Shown: piece after piece, positions 1-8,333 of the stretch
How the letters are laid out: each line of letters opens with the position of its first letter
Position numbering within the stretch: the stretch's first letter is position 1
IMG/VR virus record: IMGVR_UViG_3300027851_000111
Coordinates: 1 to 27,368 of that record
Length of the DNA: 27,368 nucleotides
Source of the DNA: a virus
Strand: one strand, 5' to 3'
Translations under genes and position numbers: made by a program
The notes under the pieces: generated by a model
What the model was told of the DNA's origin: nothing
The model's input: the letters and a program-made list of their open reading frames with translations, nothing else
Databases searched by the model: none

Positions 1-2
1 TA

Positions 3-1403
3 TGCAAACGCGTGGATTTGCTGCCGTGCAGGAATCGTCCAGGATTCGTGGATAATGAATTTGCGTTTCGCCGGTGCAGGGAAATCGAGGCGAATCCGAA
101 TGGATACATTGACTTATGGAGTCGTGAACACTGGAAAAGTTCGATAATCACTGTAGGGCTGACCTTGCAGGATATATTGAAAGACCCGGAAGTGACGATC
201 GGGATTTTTTCGCATACGAGGCCGATTGCGAAGGCGTTTTTGCGGACGCTGATGCGGGAGATTGAGAATAACCGCGTGTTGCACAGGGCGTTTCCTGATA
301 TTTTCTATGGGACGGATATTCGGTCGTATGCGAAGTTTTCCGAGGATGACGGGGTGATTGTTAAACGGAAAGGCAATCCGAACGAATCGACGATTGAGGC
401 GTGGGGCCTGGTGGATGGGATGCCGGTGAGTAAGCACTTCAAGATTTTGCTGTATGACGATATTGTGGTGCAGGGAAGTGTGGCGACACCTGAAATGATT
501 GAGAAAACGCGGGAGGCGTTGGAGTTGTCGTATAACCTTGGGACGGTGGGTGGTGCGCGCCGGATTGTGGGGACGCATTATCACTTTAACGATGCGTACA
601 AGACAATGCTTGGGCGGGGGACGTTCAAGGAGAGATATTATCCGGCGAGGGTAGGCGGTACAGAGGATGGCGAGAGCGTTTTGTGGTCAGAAGAAACGCA
701 TCGGGAAAAGCGTGTGGCGATGGGCCCGCACACGTACAACACGCAGATTTTGCTCGATCCGCGTGCCGACAATCTGCAAGGATTCAAGCGCGAATGGTTG
801 CGGTATTACACGAACAAGCCGGTCAAGACGAATAATTACATCCTGGTGGATGCGGCGAATGGGAAAAAAAGAGGTTCTGATTACACGGCGATGTGGGTCA
901 TTGGTTTGGCGGATGACGGGAATTTCTATGCGCTGGATATGGTGCGCGACCGGTTGAACCTGACGGAGCGGACAGGGCGGTTGTTTGACTTGCACAGGAA
1001 ATACAAGCCGCTACAGGTGAGATATGAGCGGTATGGGATGATGGCGGACATAGACCACATCAAGACAGAGCAGGAGCGTCAGCAGTATCGGTTTGATATT
1101 ACCGAAGTGGCCGGACAGATGAAGAAGAATGACCGGATCGGGCGATTGATCCCGATATTCGAGCAGGGTAAATTTTATCTGCCAAAGACGTTGCATGTGA
1201 CGGATTACCAGAAAGTGACGCATGATCTGGTGCATGACTTTATTGAGGAAGAATATATGGCGTTTCCGGTGGCGTCCCATGATGACGCTTTGGATTCCCT
1301 GGCTCGTTTGGCGGAACCCGATTTGCGCCTGATCTGGCCGCAGGAACAGAAAACACAGTCGAGGCCGCGCACGGTACGGGCGGCACACGGCGGTTGGCGT
1401 TGA
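3..1403 (+). CDS. terL: Terminase large subunit, 5'-truncated by the window edge
   Basis: DNA-packaging motor: an ATPase that drives DNA into the prohead and a nuclease that cuts the concatemer. The frame is open to the left edge; a GTG exists at base 12, but homologous podovirus terminases usually have extra N-terminal residues, so the true start is probably outside. The ATPase shows a Walker-A-like SREHWKSS followed by TVGLTLQDIL, a SHTRP segment, and a Walker-B-like KILLYDDIV. The nuclease part starts near NYILVDAANG (first acidic metal ligand) and includes SDYTAMWVIG and a late SHDDALDSLARL. The small subunit is not in the window. Family assignment is firm; the packaging mode (cos, pac or terminal repeats) cannot be told. 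Confidence 0.93.
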   Translation, partial: CKRVDLLPCRNRPGFVDNEFAFRRCREIEANPNGYIDLWSREHWKSSIITVGLTLQDILKDPEVTIGIFSHTRPIAKAFLRTLMREIENNRVLHRAFPDIFYGTDIRSYAKFSEDDGVIVKRKGNPNESTIEAWGLVDGMPVSKHFKILLYDDIVVQGSVATPEMIEKTREALELSYNLGTVGGARRIVGTHYHFNDAYKTMLGRGTFKERYYPARVGGTEDGESVLWSEETHREKRVAMGPHTYNTQILLDPRADNLQGFKREWLRYYTNKPVKTNNYILVDAANGKKRGSDYTAMWVIGLADDGNFYALDMVRDRLNLTERTGRLFDLHRKYKPLQVRYERYGMMADIDHIKTEQERQQYRFDITEVAGQMKKNDRIGRLIPIFEQGKFYLPKTLHVTDYQKVTHDLVHDFIEEEYMAFPVASHDDALDSLARLAEPDLRLIWPQEQKTQSRPRTVRAAHGGWR

Positions 1404-1411
1404 CGCCACGC

Positions 1412-1439
1412 TTGACACCCGATGTGAAATGGTTATGAT
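1412..1439 (+). promoter_or_regulatory. Sigma70-like promoter between terminase and portal
   Basis: TTGACA at 1412-1417 and TATGAT at 1434-1439 are separated by exactly 16 bases, in the 64-base gap between terminase and portal genes. The predicted transcript would start near 1446 and lead into the portal gene at 1468. The -35 is a perfect consensus and the -10 differs at one position. The assignment is inferred from sequence only. Confidence 0.6.
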
Positions 1440-1467
1440 TGCGCGAATTACGGGTTAAACTACTGTT

Positions 1468-3816
1468 ATGGCAAAAAAACCACGCGAACCGAAGGCTGGC
1501 GAAAATACGGCGAAGAAAGACGAATTCGCCGAACTCCGTGAACGATTCACGAAACTGGCCGATATGTGGTCGGAAGACCGTGATCGGTACAAGAAGGACA
1601 CCCATTTTCTCTATGTGGATCACTGGCCAGATAATGTCCGCCGTTTGCGTGAAAGCAGCCTGAATCCACGCCTGTGCCTTGAAATTGACCAGTTAGGACA
1701 GTACCAGCGGCAGGTTATCAACGATTCACGGCAGAATCGCCCGCAGATCAAGGTACGCCCCGTGGATTCAGCGGCAGATATTGAAACCGCACGCATATAC
1801 GATGGTTTATGCCGCCATTGGCAGGAAGCTGGAAACGCCGATACCTGCTATGACGTTGCGCTGGAATGTTCGACTGGAGGCGGTTTCGGGTATTTCAGGA
1901 TTCTAAAGGATTACCTGCATGACGGCACTTTTGAGCAGGACTTCAAATTTTCCCCTGTCATCAATCCGCTGACGGTTTATTACGGCGAACACAAGGAGCT
2001 GGATGGGTCGGACGCCAGGGAATGCTGGATCGTCGAGGAAATACCAAAGGATGAGTACGAAGCCGAATTTCCTGATTTCAAGACAACCTCATGGGAAGGC
2101 GAAACATCGAAATATGGCGATTGGTGCGGAGAAAAAATCCGTATCTGTGAGCGATATGAAATTCGCCTTGAGCCACGCCTTATGCTGTTGCTGGAAGATG
2201 GTACGGTCACTTCACAGGAAGATTATCAGATCGCCATTGAGAACGGATTACAGCCTGCGGCAATCAAGGAGCAGCGCGAGATTCCGAAAAAATGCCTGTA
2301 CTGGTCGAAGTTCAATGGTTCAGAATATATCGAACCGCCACGCAAGGAACCGGGTGATCGGATACCCGTATTCCCGGTGTGGGGTAATGTACAGAACATC
2401 GACGGCAAGGTACGCCATGTTTCGATGATCCACAAGTCGAAGGATGCGCAACTGCTCTATGATTACGCGCAAACCGCTTTTGCCGAACGTGTTGGGCAGA
2501 CGCCGGAGGCATCATGGATTGCCGCCGAAGGACAGATTGACCCCTATAGCAAGGAATGGGATGGCAGTGAGCAGGTGGCGTCGAGAACATATAAACCTAT
2601 GTCACTAGACGGGCAGGTATTACCACCACCACAACGGAGTTCTCCGGTGGATATTCCTGCCGGATTCGCGCAGACCATGCAGCAAGCCGAGCATGGCGTA
2701 CAGACATCGCTTGGCATGTATTCCGCGTCGATTGGTCGCCGGGGTAATGCCACTAGTGGTGTGCAAGAACAGGAACAGGCGCGCAAGGGCGATGTATCGA
2801 GCTTTCACTATCACGACAATCTGGCGCGGGCGATACGTTCAGCCGGACGTTATCTGGTCTCCGCTGCGCCAAAGGTGCTGGATACCAAGCGCGTCGTCCG
2901 AATTCTTGGATTGGATGGCAAGGCAGAGAACATTCAGCTTGATCCTTCGCTGAAATCCGCCAGTGTCACGCAGGGAGCCAAGCAGATATTTAATATCGGC
3001 GTGGGCACTTACGATGTCGCCGTGGATGTCGGGCCAAGCTATCAGACTTCGCGCCAAGCGAGTGCCGCCGGAATGCTGGCGTTGGCGCAGGCTGATCCGA
3101 CCATGTGGCAGACGCATGGCGACCTGATAGCGGAATCGCAGGATTGGCCTGATGCGCAACGGTTTGCGCAGCGCTCCAAATTGTTGTTGCCGCCACAGAT
3201 TGCGCAGGCCGAGCAAAGTGGGGAATCGCCGGAAGTTCAGCAGGTGAAGGTTCAGGCGCAACAAGCCATACAGGAGCGCGATCAGATGCTACAGATGGCA
3301 CAGCAGGAAATGCAGAAGATGAGCGAAGAATTGACTGCCTTGAAAAACAAGGAAATGTCGAAGGCGGGTGAGATTGCGGTAAAACGCGATGAAGTCGCCA
3401 TCAAGGGATTCGAGGCCGAAACCGAGCGCATCAAGGTGATTGAAGAAGGTGCTATGTCGAAGATCGAGACGTTGCTGGCTGCACACGAAGCAAAGGTCAA
3501 GGAGTTGGTCGCTGCCGGACAAGAGTTATCCGCCGCCGGACAGGAATTGGCAGGAAATGGTGAAGATACTGATGATATTGCCAAACAGAATATGCAGCAG
3601 GAAATATCGAATCAGGTGATCGCAGCGGTTGAACAGTCCCACGCGGAAACCATGCAGGCTGTCGCGCTGATTGTGCAATCCATGCAGGAACAGCAATCCG
3701 CGTTGAATCAGCCGCGTATAAAAAAAGCACAGGCCATACGTCAACCTGACGGGAATTACACCATGACCAGTATTGACTCTCCAATGATGCAGGATATGCC
3801 GATGGAAGTCACCTGA
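1468..3816 (+). CDS. Portal protein, P22-type
   Basis: Forms the dodecameric ring at the capsid vertex through which DNA enters and leaves, and onto which terminase and later the neck proteins dock. At 782 residues it is close to the P22 portal (725). The N-terminal part (about 15-110) has the charged FTKLADMWSEDRDRY start and QLGQYQRQVINDSRQNRPQI, typical of this family. The middle contains the ECSTGGGFGYFRI strand-loop. Residues about 590-700 are a long Glu/Lys/Gln-rich helix, as in the C-terminal barrel region of P22-type portals. ATG 1468 has no strong Shine-Dalgarno site but lies just after the promoter at 1412-1439. The stop overlaps the next start (TGATG). Confidence 0.92.
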   Translation: MAKKPREPKAGENTAKKDEFAELRERFTKLADMWSEDRDRYKKDTHFLYVDHWPDNVRRLRESSLNPRLCLEIDQLGQYQRQVINDSRQNRPQIKVRPVDSAADIETARIYDGLCRHWQEAGNADTCYDVALECSTGGGFGYFRILKDYLHDGTFEQDFKFSPVINPLTVYYGEHKELDGSDARECWIVEEIPKDEYEAEFPDFKTTSWEGETSKYGDWCGEKIRICERYEIRLEPRLMLLLEDGTVTSQEDYQIAIENGLQPAAIKEQREIPKKCLYWSKFNGSEYIEPPRKEPGDRIPVFPVWGNVQNIDGKVRHVSMIHKSKDAQLLYDYAQTAFAERVGQTPEASWIAAEGQIDPYSKEWDGSEQVASRTYKPMSLDGQVLPPPQRSSPVDIPAGFAQTMQQAEHGVQTSLGMYSASIGRRGNATSGVQEQEQARKGDVSSFHYHDNLARAIRSAGRYLVSAAPKVLDTKRVVRILGLDGKAENIQLDPSLKSASVTQGAKQIFNIGVGTYDVAVDVGPSYQTSRQASAAGMLALAQADPTMWQTHGDLIAESQDWPDAQRFAQRSKLLLPPQIAQAEQSGESPEVQQVKVQAQQAIQERDQMLQMAQQEMQKMSEELTALKNKEMSKAGEIAVKRDEVAIKGFEAETERIKVIEEGAMSKIETLLAAHEAKVKELVAAGQELSAAGQELAGNGEDTDDIAKQNMQQEISNQVIAAVEQSHAETMQAVALIVQSMQEQQSALNQPRIKKAQAIRQPDGNYTMTSIDSPMMQDMPMEVT

Positions 3817-4802
3817 TGACCGCCATCCCCGTTATCCCGCTCACCGCAGCGCAAGCCGTCGACCTAACCGATGCAGGCGACTCGGCGCTGCACTACCACG
3901 CTGCCGACCGTGCGCTGGCGAATGCCACAGGCACGCTGGCCGTAGCCAATGGCGGAACCGGCGCAGGCAGCTTCACCGCTGGCCGGTTGCTGATAGGCAA
4001 TGGGACGGGGGCGGTGGCGACGGATGCGGGGCTGACTTGGCTTGGCGGAGCAAACCCGACGTTGCTTCTTAGCACCATTCAAGAAACAGACTCGCTGGCA
4101 AGATTTTCGTTCGATAACGGCTCAATGAATTTTTTTGGAGCAGATAGCTTATACGCTGGGTCCATCTCTCTCTCTGGCGGCAACGGCGATGGAACAGCGG
4201 GCTCTATTGGTGGCGGCTTTAATTTATACGCTGGTGGCTCCGCTGGGGCTGGTGGCGCAGGAGGAGAATTCCTGTTATATGGAGGGGACGGCTACGGGAC
4301 TGGCGCTACCCTAGGCGGTGGGATTACACTCAAGCCCGGCTCTGGTGCAACCAATGGCGTAGGCCATCTGCAAGATGCGTTGTATTCCGATGTCATAACA
4401 TGGACAGATAACACCACCGCCTCGCAGCTTGGCTTCTTCGCCGCAACGCCTGTCATCCAGCCAGTAGCAGCCACAGCCCTGCACACAGCCCTTAGCAATC
4501 TTGGCTTGCGCGCTGCGGGTAGCCCAAACGACTTCGCCTTAGATTTCACCAACACCGCCACAGTAGGCAATGTCACCATCAACAAGGCCAGCGGCACGGT
4601 GAATCTCGGCGCTGGTGGTACGACGCTGACGCTGACGAACAGCCTAATCACGGCCAACTCTCGCATCATGCTCACCTTAGCTTCTAATCCAGGTGTCGCC
4701 ATCGGTAGCCTGTACGCCGTGCCTGCTGCGGGTAGCTGCACGATCAATGTCACCACCGCTGTGGTCAATCAAACCAAGATTGCATTTGAGGTCATCAATT
4801 GA
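3816..4802 (+). CDS. Glycine-rich fibre-like protein, possible head fibre
   Basis: 328 residues. I do not recognise a named family, but it has fibre features. Residues about 15-40 carry DAGDSALHYHAADR followed by ANATGT, a motif also found twice in the tail protein at 11934. Then comes GTLAVANGGTGAGSF, a segment common before trimeric phage fibre stalks. The middle is extremely Gly/Ala-rich with two related repeats (GGNGDGTAGSIGGGFNLYAG and GGDGYGTGATLGGGITLKPG). The C-terminus is beta-rich (NKASGTVNLGAGGTTLTL). Its place right after the portal and before the scaffold suggests a head fibre or vertex appendage rather than a tail fibre. Codon use is more GC-rich than in the neighbours, suggesting acquisition. 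Function is inferred. Confidence 0.7.
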   Translation: MTAIPVIPLTAAQAVDLTDAGDSALHYHAADRALANATGTLAVANGGTGAGSFTAGRLLIGNGTGAVATDAGLTWLGGANPTLLLSTIQETDSLARFSFDNGSMNFFGADSLYAGSISLSGGNGDGTAGSIGGGFNLYAGGSAGAGGAGGEFLLYGGDGYGTGATLGGGITLKPGSGATNGVGHLQDALYSDVITWTDNTTASQLGFFAATPVIQPVAATALHTALSNLGLRAAGSPNDFALDFTNTATVGNVTINKASGTVNLGAGGTTLTLTNSLITANSRIMLTLASNPGVAIGSLYAVPAAGSCTINVTTAVVNQTKIAFEVIN

Positions 4803-4822
4803 ACCAACCAAGGAGAACCACC

Positions 4823-5122
4823 ATGCTCAAGCAACTATCGCTCAAGACCGAAACCGGCATCGACCTGTCGAATTACACGGCGGACAAGGCCGCGAATCGC
4901 GTCGTTATCACCAAAGGACTGGCGGGCAACTTTGTCATCCAGTCGGCCACGTATGACATCGACACGACCACGACCCCGCCGACCGTCAAGACGGCCATCG
5001 GCGAGCCGAAGAACATCAATGCGGACAGCATTACCGCGCTGCGTACCGGTCTGGATGCGCTCGAAGCCGAGATCGCAACGGCACGCGCTGAACTGGATGC
5101 GGCGGCGGCGGATATGGTGTAG
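4823..5122 (+). CDS. Small protein after the fibre-like gene, function unknown
   Basis: 99 residues. The start is fixed by an AAGGAG site 8 bases before ATG 4823; an upstream in-frame TTG at 4799 has none. The N-terminal two thirds look like short beta strands (LSLKTETGIDLSNYTADK, NRVVITKGLAGNFVIQS). The C-terminal 30 residues (SITALRTGLDALEAEIATAR onward) form an amphipathic coiled-coil-like helix, which fits a small oligomeric virion or chaperone-like protein. It lies in the insert with the glycine-rich fibre gene and shares its GC-rich codon use, so it may belong with it. No family recognised. Confidence 0.75.
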   Translation: MLKQLSLKTETGIDLSNYTADKAANRVVITKGLAGNFVIQSATYDIDTTTTPPTVKTAIGEPKNINADSITALRTGLDALEAEIATARAELDAAAADMV

Positions 5123-5124
5123 GC

Positions 5125-5436
5125 ATGTTTTTCTCGGTCGCCTATCCATCATCCATGACCGGCCTGGTGGGCACGGTGGGCTATACGCAAGTCAAAGCAG
5201 ACGGCACAACAGCGGCAGCCAGAACAACGACAGGCATCGTCGAGCTAGGAAATGGCGCGTATGGCGTCACGGTAACGCCAGATGCTGCAACCGCCATCAT
5301 CAAATGGGATAGCGGCGGCGGTACGCCGATGTATGCGGTGGAAGATATTGTCCATCGCGCCAACATTTTGCGTGTAGTGGATATTGATGTTGGCGGTGCT
5401 GGAACAGAATCTAATCCTTGGGGGCCAATTTTGTGA
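5125..5436 (+). CDS. Small beta-rich protein, function unknown
   Basis: 103 residues, starting two bases after the previous stop. The first 70 residues read like an immunoglobulin-like beta sandwich (MTGLVGTVGYTQVKADGTT, GIVELGNGAYGVTVTPDAAT), a layout common in small phage virion accessory proteins. After this comes VDIDVGGAGTESNPWGPIL. The stop overlaps the GTG start of the next gene (GTGA), so the two are probably translationally coupled. No strong Shine-Dalgarno site is visible. A structural or fibre-accessory role is a guess from location and fold type. Confidence 0.7.
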   Translation: MFFSVAYPSSMTGLVGTVGYTQVKADGTTAAARTTTGIVELGNGAYGVTVTPDAATAIIKWDSGGGTPMYAVEDIVHRANILRVVDIDVGGAGTESNPWGPIL

Positions 5437-5867
5437 CATCGGCTTGGGGAAAATCATGGGGTTCCGCATGGAATGGCGCATGGGGAAGTATTGCGCAAAA
5501 CTTGGTTTCAAGTGGCGGTTACTATGAGCCGATCACCCGCAGAAAGACAAAAGAGGATGTCCATGCCGAGCGTATCCTATACGGCATGCTCAAGCAACCG
5601 GAGGCAGTACAGGCGATAGAACAGGTTGCAGAAGCGGTTATTGAGGCTGATGCCAAGACTGGACTGACGTTATCTGAACAGGAACAGTCAGCCCTGCTCA
5701 AAAACCTGCTTGCTGAAAAAGGCTTGATAATTGAAAGTTTCTTTGATATAAAGCATTTATTGAATGAAGTCATCGAGCTGGAAGTTCGCCGTTTGATTGA
5801 ATTGCGTTTGATGGCGGAACGATTTGAAGAAGAGCAGATAGTGATGTTGATGTTCAACGAGTTGTGA
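5433..5867 (+). CDS. Small alpha-helical virion-associated protein, function unknown
   Basis: 144 residues from GTG 5433, chosen because it overlaps the previous stop as GTGA; an in-frame TTG at 5418 is less likely. The N-terminus has a Trp/Gly repeat, SAWGKSWGSAWNGAWG, seen in many small genes of phage head modules. The rest is strongly helical and charged (DVHAERILYGMLKQPEAVQA, VIELEVRRLIELRLMAERFE). I do not know a function. It closes the four-gene insert between portal and scaffold. Codon use here is more like the scaffold gene than like the fibre gene. Confidence 0.75.
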   Translation: MTSAWGKSWGSAWNGAWGSIAQNLVSSGGYYEPITRRKTKEDVHAERILYGMLKQPEAVQAIEQVAEAVIEADAKTGLTLSEQEQSALLKNLLAEKGLIIESFFDIKHLLNEVIELEVRRLIELRLMAERFEEEQIVMLMFNEL

Positions 5868-5910
5868 ATTCTGGTTAACTGTTTTAACACGTCAGAGACG
5901 GAGAAAATAA

Positions 5911-6765
5911 ATGAGCGACGATGGGATTATTTCGACTGCACCACCGGCAACGCCTGTTAGCGAACCTGCTGCTGCGCCACAAAGCGAATCGAAAAGTGCC
6001 ATAGAGACCACAGCAGAGCCGATCAATGAAACACAAAATGAAACTGAACCAGCGAAACCAGAGTCGCCCAAGGAACTGACGGCAGAAGAACTGAGGAAGA
6101 AGTTTGACCGTGACGCCGCCATGCAGCGCAGGCGGTATGAAAAAGACTTGCAATCTGAAAGAGAAGCGCGTATAAGGCTTGAGGAACAGGTAAGGCATTT
6201 GCGTCCGGTTTCACGTGAAATAGAGGGCAATGCGCCGAAACTGGAAGATTATGAGAATTTCGATGAGTATGTGACTGCGAAAGCTGAGTTTATCGCGGAG
6301 CAGAAAATCCAGGCGGCTTTAGCCAAGAATGGTGAAGCAGCCGCAGCAGAAAAAGCGAAGGTGGCGCGGGAACAATCCATCGCAGGCTATCAAGAAAAAG
6401 TAGCCAAGTTTGTCAAAGAAGCACCAGACTTCCATGAACGTATGGAAGCCGAGGCAAACGACATACCCATGTCTGCGCCGATGGAACGGGCAATTATTGA
6501 GTTTGAAAATGGGCCGAAACTAGCGTATTACTTGCTGGATCACCCTGACGAAGCTGAAAAGATTTCAAATATGACGCCAGCAATGGCGGTACGCGCACTC
6601 ACGCTGATTGAGGAAGGCTTTAAGAAGCCTGTTGCCGTAACACAAGCAACCCCGCCGATTACTCCGGTCGGATCACGCTCAACCAACGTGCGATCATTGT
6701 TAGAAGTGACTTCACAGAGCGAGTTCGAGAAGAGACGACGGGAATTCATTGCCAAGCGGAATTGA
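5911..6765 (+). CDS. Scaffolding protein
   Basis: 284 residues, directly before the coat gene, the normal place for a P22-type internal scaffold that guides coat assembly and leaves the prohead. The N-terminal 60 residues are disordered and rich in Ala, Pro, Glu and Thr. Residues about 60-100 are a charged helix (EELRKKFDRDAAMQRRRYEK). The middle is helical (AKAEFIAEQKIQAALAKNGE). The C-terminus is basic (SEFEKRRREFIAKRN), as expected for the coat-binding end of a scaffold. A GGAG site precedes ATG 5911. Assignment rests on position, composition and length (P22 scaffold is 303 residues). Confidence 0.85.
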   Translation: MSDDGIISTAPPATPVSEPAAAPQSESKSAIETTAEPINETQNETEPAKPESPKELTAEELRKKFDRDAAMQRRRYEKDLQSEREARIRLEEQVRHLRPVSREIEGNAPKLEDYENFDEYVTAKAEFIAEQKIQAALAKNGEAAAAEKAKVAREQSIAGYQEKVAKFVKEAPDFHERMEAEANDIPMSAPMERAIIEFENGPKLAYYLLDHPDEAEKISNMTPAMAVRALTLIEEGFKKPVAVTQATPPITPVGSRSTNVRSLLEVTSQSEFEKRRREFIAKRN

Positions 6766-6770
6766 ATTCC

Positions 6771-6788
6771 GTGAGGCGATAACCTCAC
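6771..6788 (+). promoter_or_regulatory. Hairpin in the coat-gene leader
   Basis: A perfect six-base inverted repeat (GTGAGG, six-base loop CGATAA, CCTCAC) lies in the 38-base gap between scaffold and coat genes, just before the TAGGAG ribosome binding site at about 6790. There is no T-run, so it is not a terminator. It could stabilise the coat mRNA or mark a processing site between scaffold and coat messages, which need very different protein amounts. Role inferred. Confidence 0.4.
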
Positions 6789-6803
6789 TCTAGGAGTTTC
6801 ATC

Positions 6804-8024
6804 ATGGCTAACGCTTTTGTTGTTACCGATCTGGTAGCACGTGAATCTCTGCGCATTGCGCATGAAAAATTGCAGTTCATCGGCACTGTGGATCGTCAAT
6901 TCGATTCCTCTTTCCGTTATGACCCGTCAGCCGGTAAGCATGGCCAGACGTTGCGCATAAAATCGCCAAATGTGTATAAACCACGCGAAGGTTCCCGCGT
7001 TATGGAAGTTCAGGATCAAGCGGAGATTTCGCAAACCATTACTGTTGCAACACAGGACGGCGTGGATATGCGGTTCAATTCGCAAGAATTGATTCAGTCC
7101 GTCGACTCGGATGGCGCTTTCGATGATCTTAGTAGGCATCACATAACTCCGGCTATTTCAGGACTTGTATCATTGATTGAATCAAAAATGATCGCCGCCA
7201 GCACCAAGGCAACCTATCAAGTGGCCGGAACCGCAGGCACGGCGCTAACCGATCTGACCGTAGTGGGTGCTGCCCGCGCCAAACTGAATCAGCAACTCGC
7301 GCCGAAGGATGGGCAACGCTACATTCAGGCGGATTCTGTCACGATGGCCAGCATGGTCAATGGCATGAAAGGGCTGTTCCAGGATTCAGCACAGATCAAG
7401 GAGCAGTACCGCGAGGGCATGATGGGCAGAACCGCAATGGCCGACTGGTATGAAAACGACCGTATGTGGACGATGCCGAATAGTGCTGATGTGGCCGGTG
7501 CAATCAATGCCGGTACGCTAACTTCGGGTATTACTGCGCTGACAGTTAATGGCTTCAGCGCCGCGCCGGTTGCCGGGATGGTGTTCACCATTGACGGCAC
7601 TTATGACGTGCATCCTGAAACCAAGGTGGCTTTCCCGCACCTCAAGCAGTTCACGATCACGTCGGCGACCACAACCACGCTGAATTTCACGCCAGCGGTG
7701 ATTTACGATACCACCAATCCTCGCCAGAACTGTTCCGGTGCGCCTACTAGTGCCGATGCTATTACTTTTATCGGTTCAGCATCCACGAACTACGTTCAAA
7801 ACCTGATGTACCACAAGGAAGCCTTTCAGTTCGTTACTGCCGATTTGCCCATTCTTGATGATGCGCACAAATGTGTTCGCGTCAATAAGGATGGATTGTC
7901 ATTGCGCGTATGGATGAGTTCTGACATTCGCAATGATGAATTGCTGATGCGTGTGGACATCCTGTACGGCATGGCGGCGCTTCGGCCAGAGTGGGCTTGC
8001 CGGATGATCGGCTCTGCGGGTTAA
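6804..8024 (+). CDS. Major capsid (coat) protein, P22 gp5-like
   Basis: 406 residues (P22 coat is 430); builds the icosahedral shell with an HK97 fold. The N-terminal arm includes VARESLRIAHEKLQFIGTVD and a beta-hinge-like GQTLRIKSPNVYKPREG. The spine helix region is about VSLIESKMIAAST. Residues about 225-315 (AGTLTSGITALTVNGFSAAP to the LNFTPAV strand) match the position of the beta-barrel insertion domain of P22-type coats. The end, LYGMAALRPEWACRMIGSAG, lines up with the LWYGVNATRPEA ending of P22 coat. TAGGAG precedes ATG 6804. The coat should be the most abundant product of the block, and a terminator follows one gene later. Confidence 0.9.
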   Translation: MANAFVVTDLVARESLRIAHEKLQFIGTVDRQFDSSFRYDPSAGKHGQTLRIKSPNVYKPREGSRVMEVQDQAEISQTITVATQDGVDMRFNSQELIQSVDSDGAFDDLSRHHITPAISGLVSLIESKMIAASTKATYQVAGTAGTALTDLTVVGAARAKLNQQLAPKDGQRYIQADSVTMASMVNGMKGLFQDSAQIKEQYREGMMGRTAMADWYENDRMWTMPNSADVAGAINAGTLTSGITALTVNGFSAAPVAGMVFTIDGTYDVHPETKVAFPHLKQFTITSATTTTLNFTPAVIYDTTNPRQNCSGAPTSADAITFIGSASTNYVQNLMYHKEAFQFVTADLPILDDAHKCVRVNKDGLSLRVWMSSDIRNDELLMRVDILYGMAALRPEWACRMIGSAG

Positions 8025-8057
8025 TCGTATTCATACCATTCTTGAAAGGAAATTATC

Positions 8058-8294
8058 ATGGCTTCATACGAAAATCTTGATTACGGCAGTCCTGACGGGT
8101 GCATTATTGGTCTGACTCCGCTGAAAAAGGTGGGTTTCTACGGAAAAGTTCCCGTAGTGCAACGGCCTTATTCGAGCGCAGTTCATGCCACATCAGCCAT
8201 TTCATCGTCTACTGACTTCGGCGCTACGCAACTGGCTTGGGCGCAGGAAGTGACGAATACGCTGATTGGGTTGGGTGTTTGGGCAACGGTGTAA
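8058..8294 (+). CDS. Small protein after the coat gene, possible head decoration
   Basis: 78 residues with a good AAAGGA site before ATG 8058. It begins ASYENLDYGSPDGCIIG and ends AWAQEVTNTLIGLGVWATV. Small genes of this size follow the coat gene in many podoviruses, and this one shares the coat's message up to the terminator at 8301, so it is probably made in high amount. That pattern fits a decoration or minor head protein, but no motif proves it. No transmembrane segment or Cys pairs are seen. Confidence 0.75.
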   Translation: MASYENLDYGSPDGCIIGLTPLKKVGFYGKVPVVQRPYSSAVHATSAISSSTDFGATQLAWAQEVTNTLIGLGVWATV

Positions 8295-8300
8295 ATTGGG

Positions 8301-8330
8301 TGGGAGGGCTTCGGCTCTCCCATTTAATCT
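8301..8330 (+). terminator. Terminator after the coat operon
   Basis: A nine-pair stem (TGGGAGGGC with GCTCTCCCA, one G-T pair) closes a TTCG tetraloop with a C-G pair, spanning 8301-8322, then TTTAATCT. The tetraloop and GC-rich stem are typical of intrinsic terminators. The T-run is short and interrupted, so some transcription probably reads through into the neck genes. This would set capsid genes at a higher level than downstream genes. Confidence 0.72.
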
Positions 8331-8333
8331 AAT

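Noticed and set aside
4292-4768. 158-codon minus-strand ORF opposite the fibre-like gene
   Set aside because: A shadow of the GC-rich, Ala/Gly/Thr-coding strand. No ribosome binding site and no recognisable domain.
5874-5888. GTTAA/TTAAC inverted repeat before the scaffold gene
   Set aside because: Five AT-rich pairs with a five-base loop are too weak to call a regulatory hairpin.
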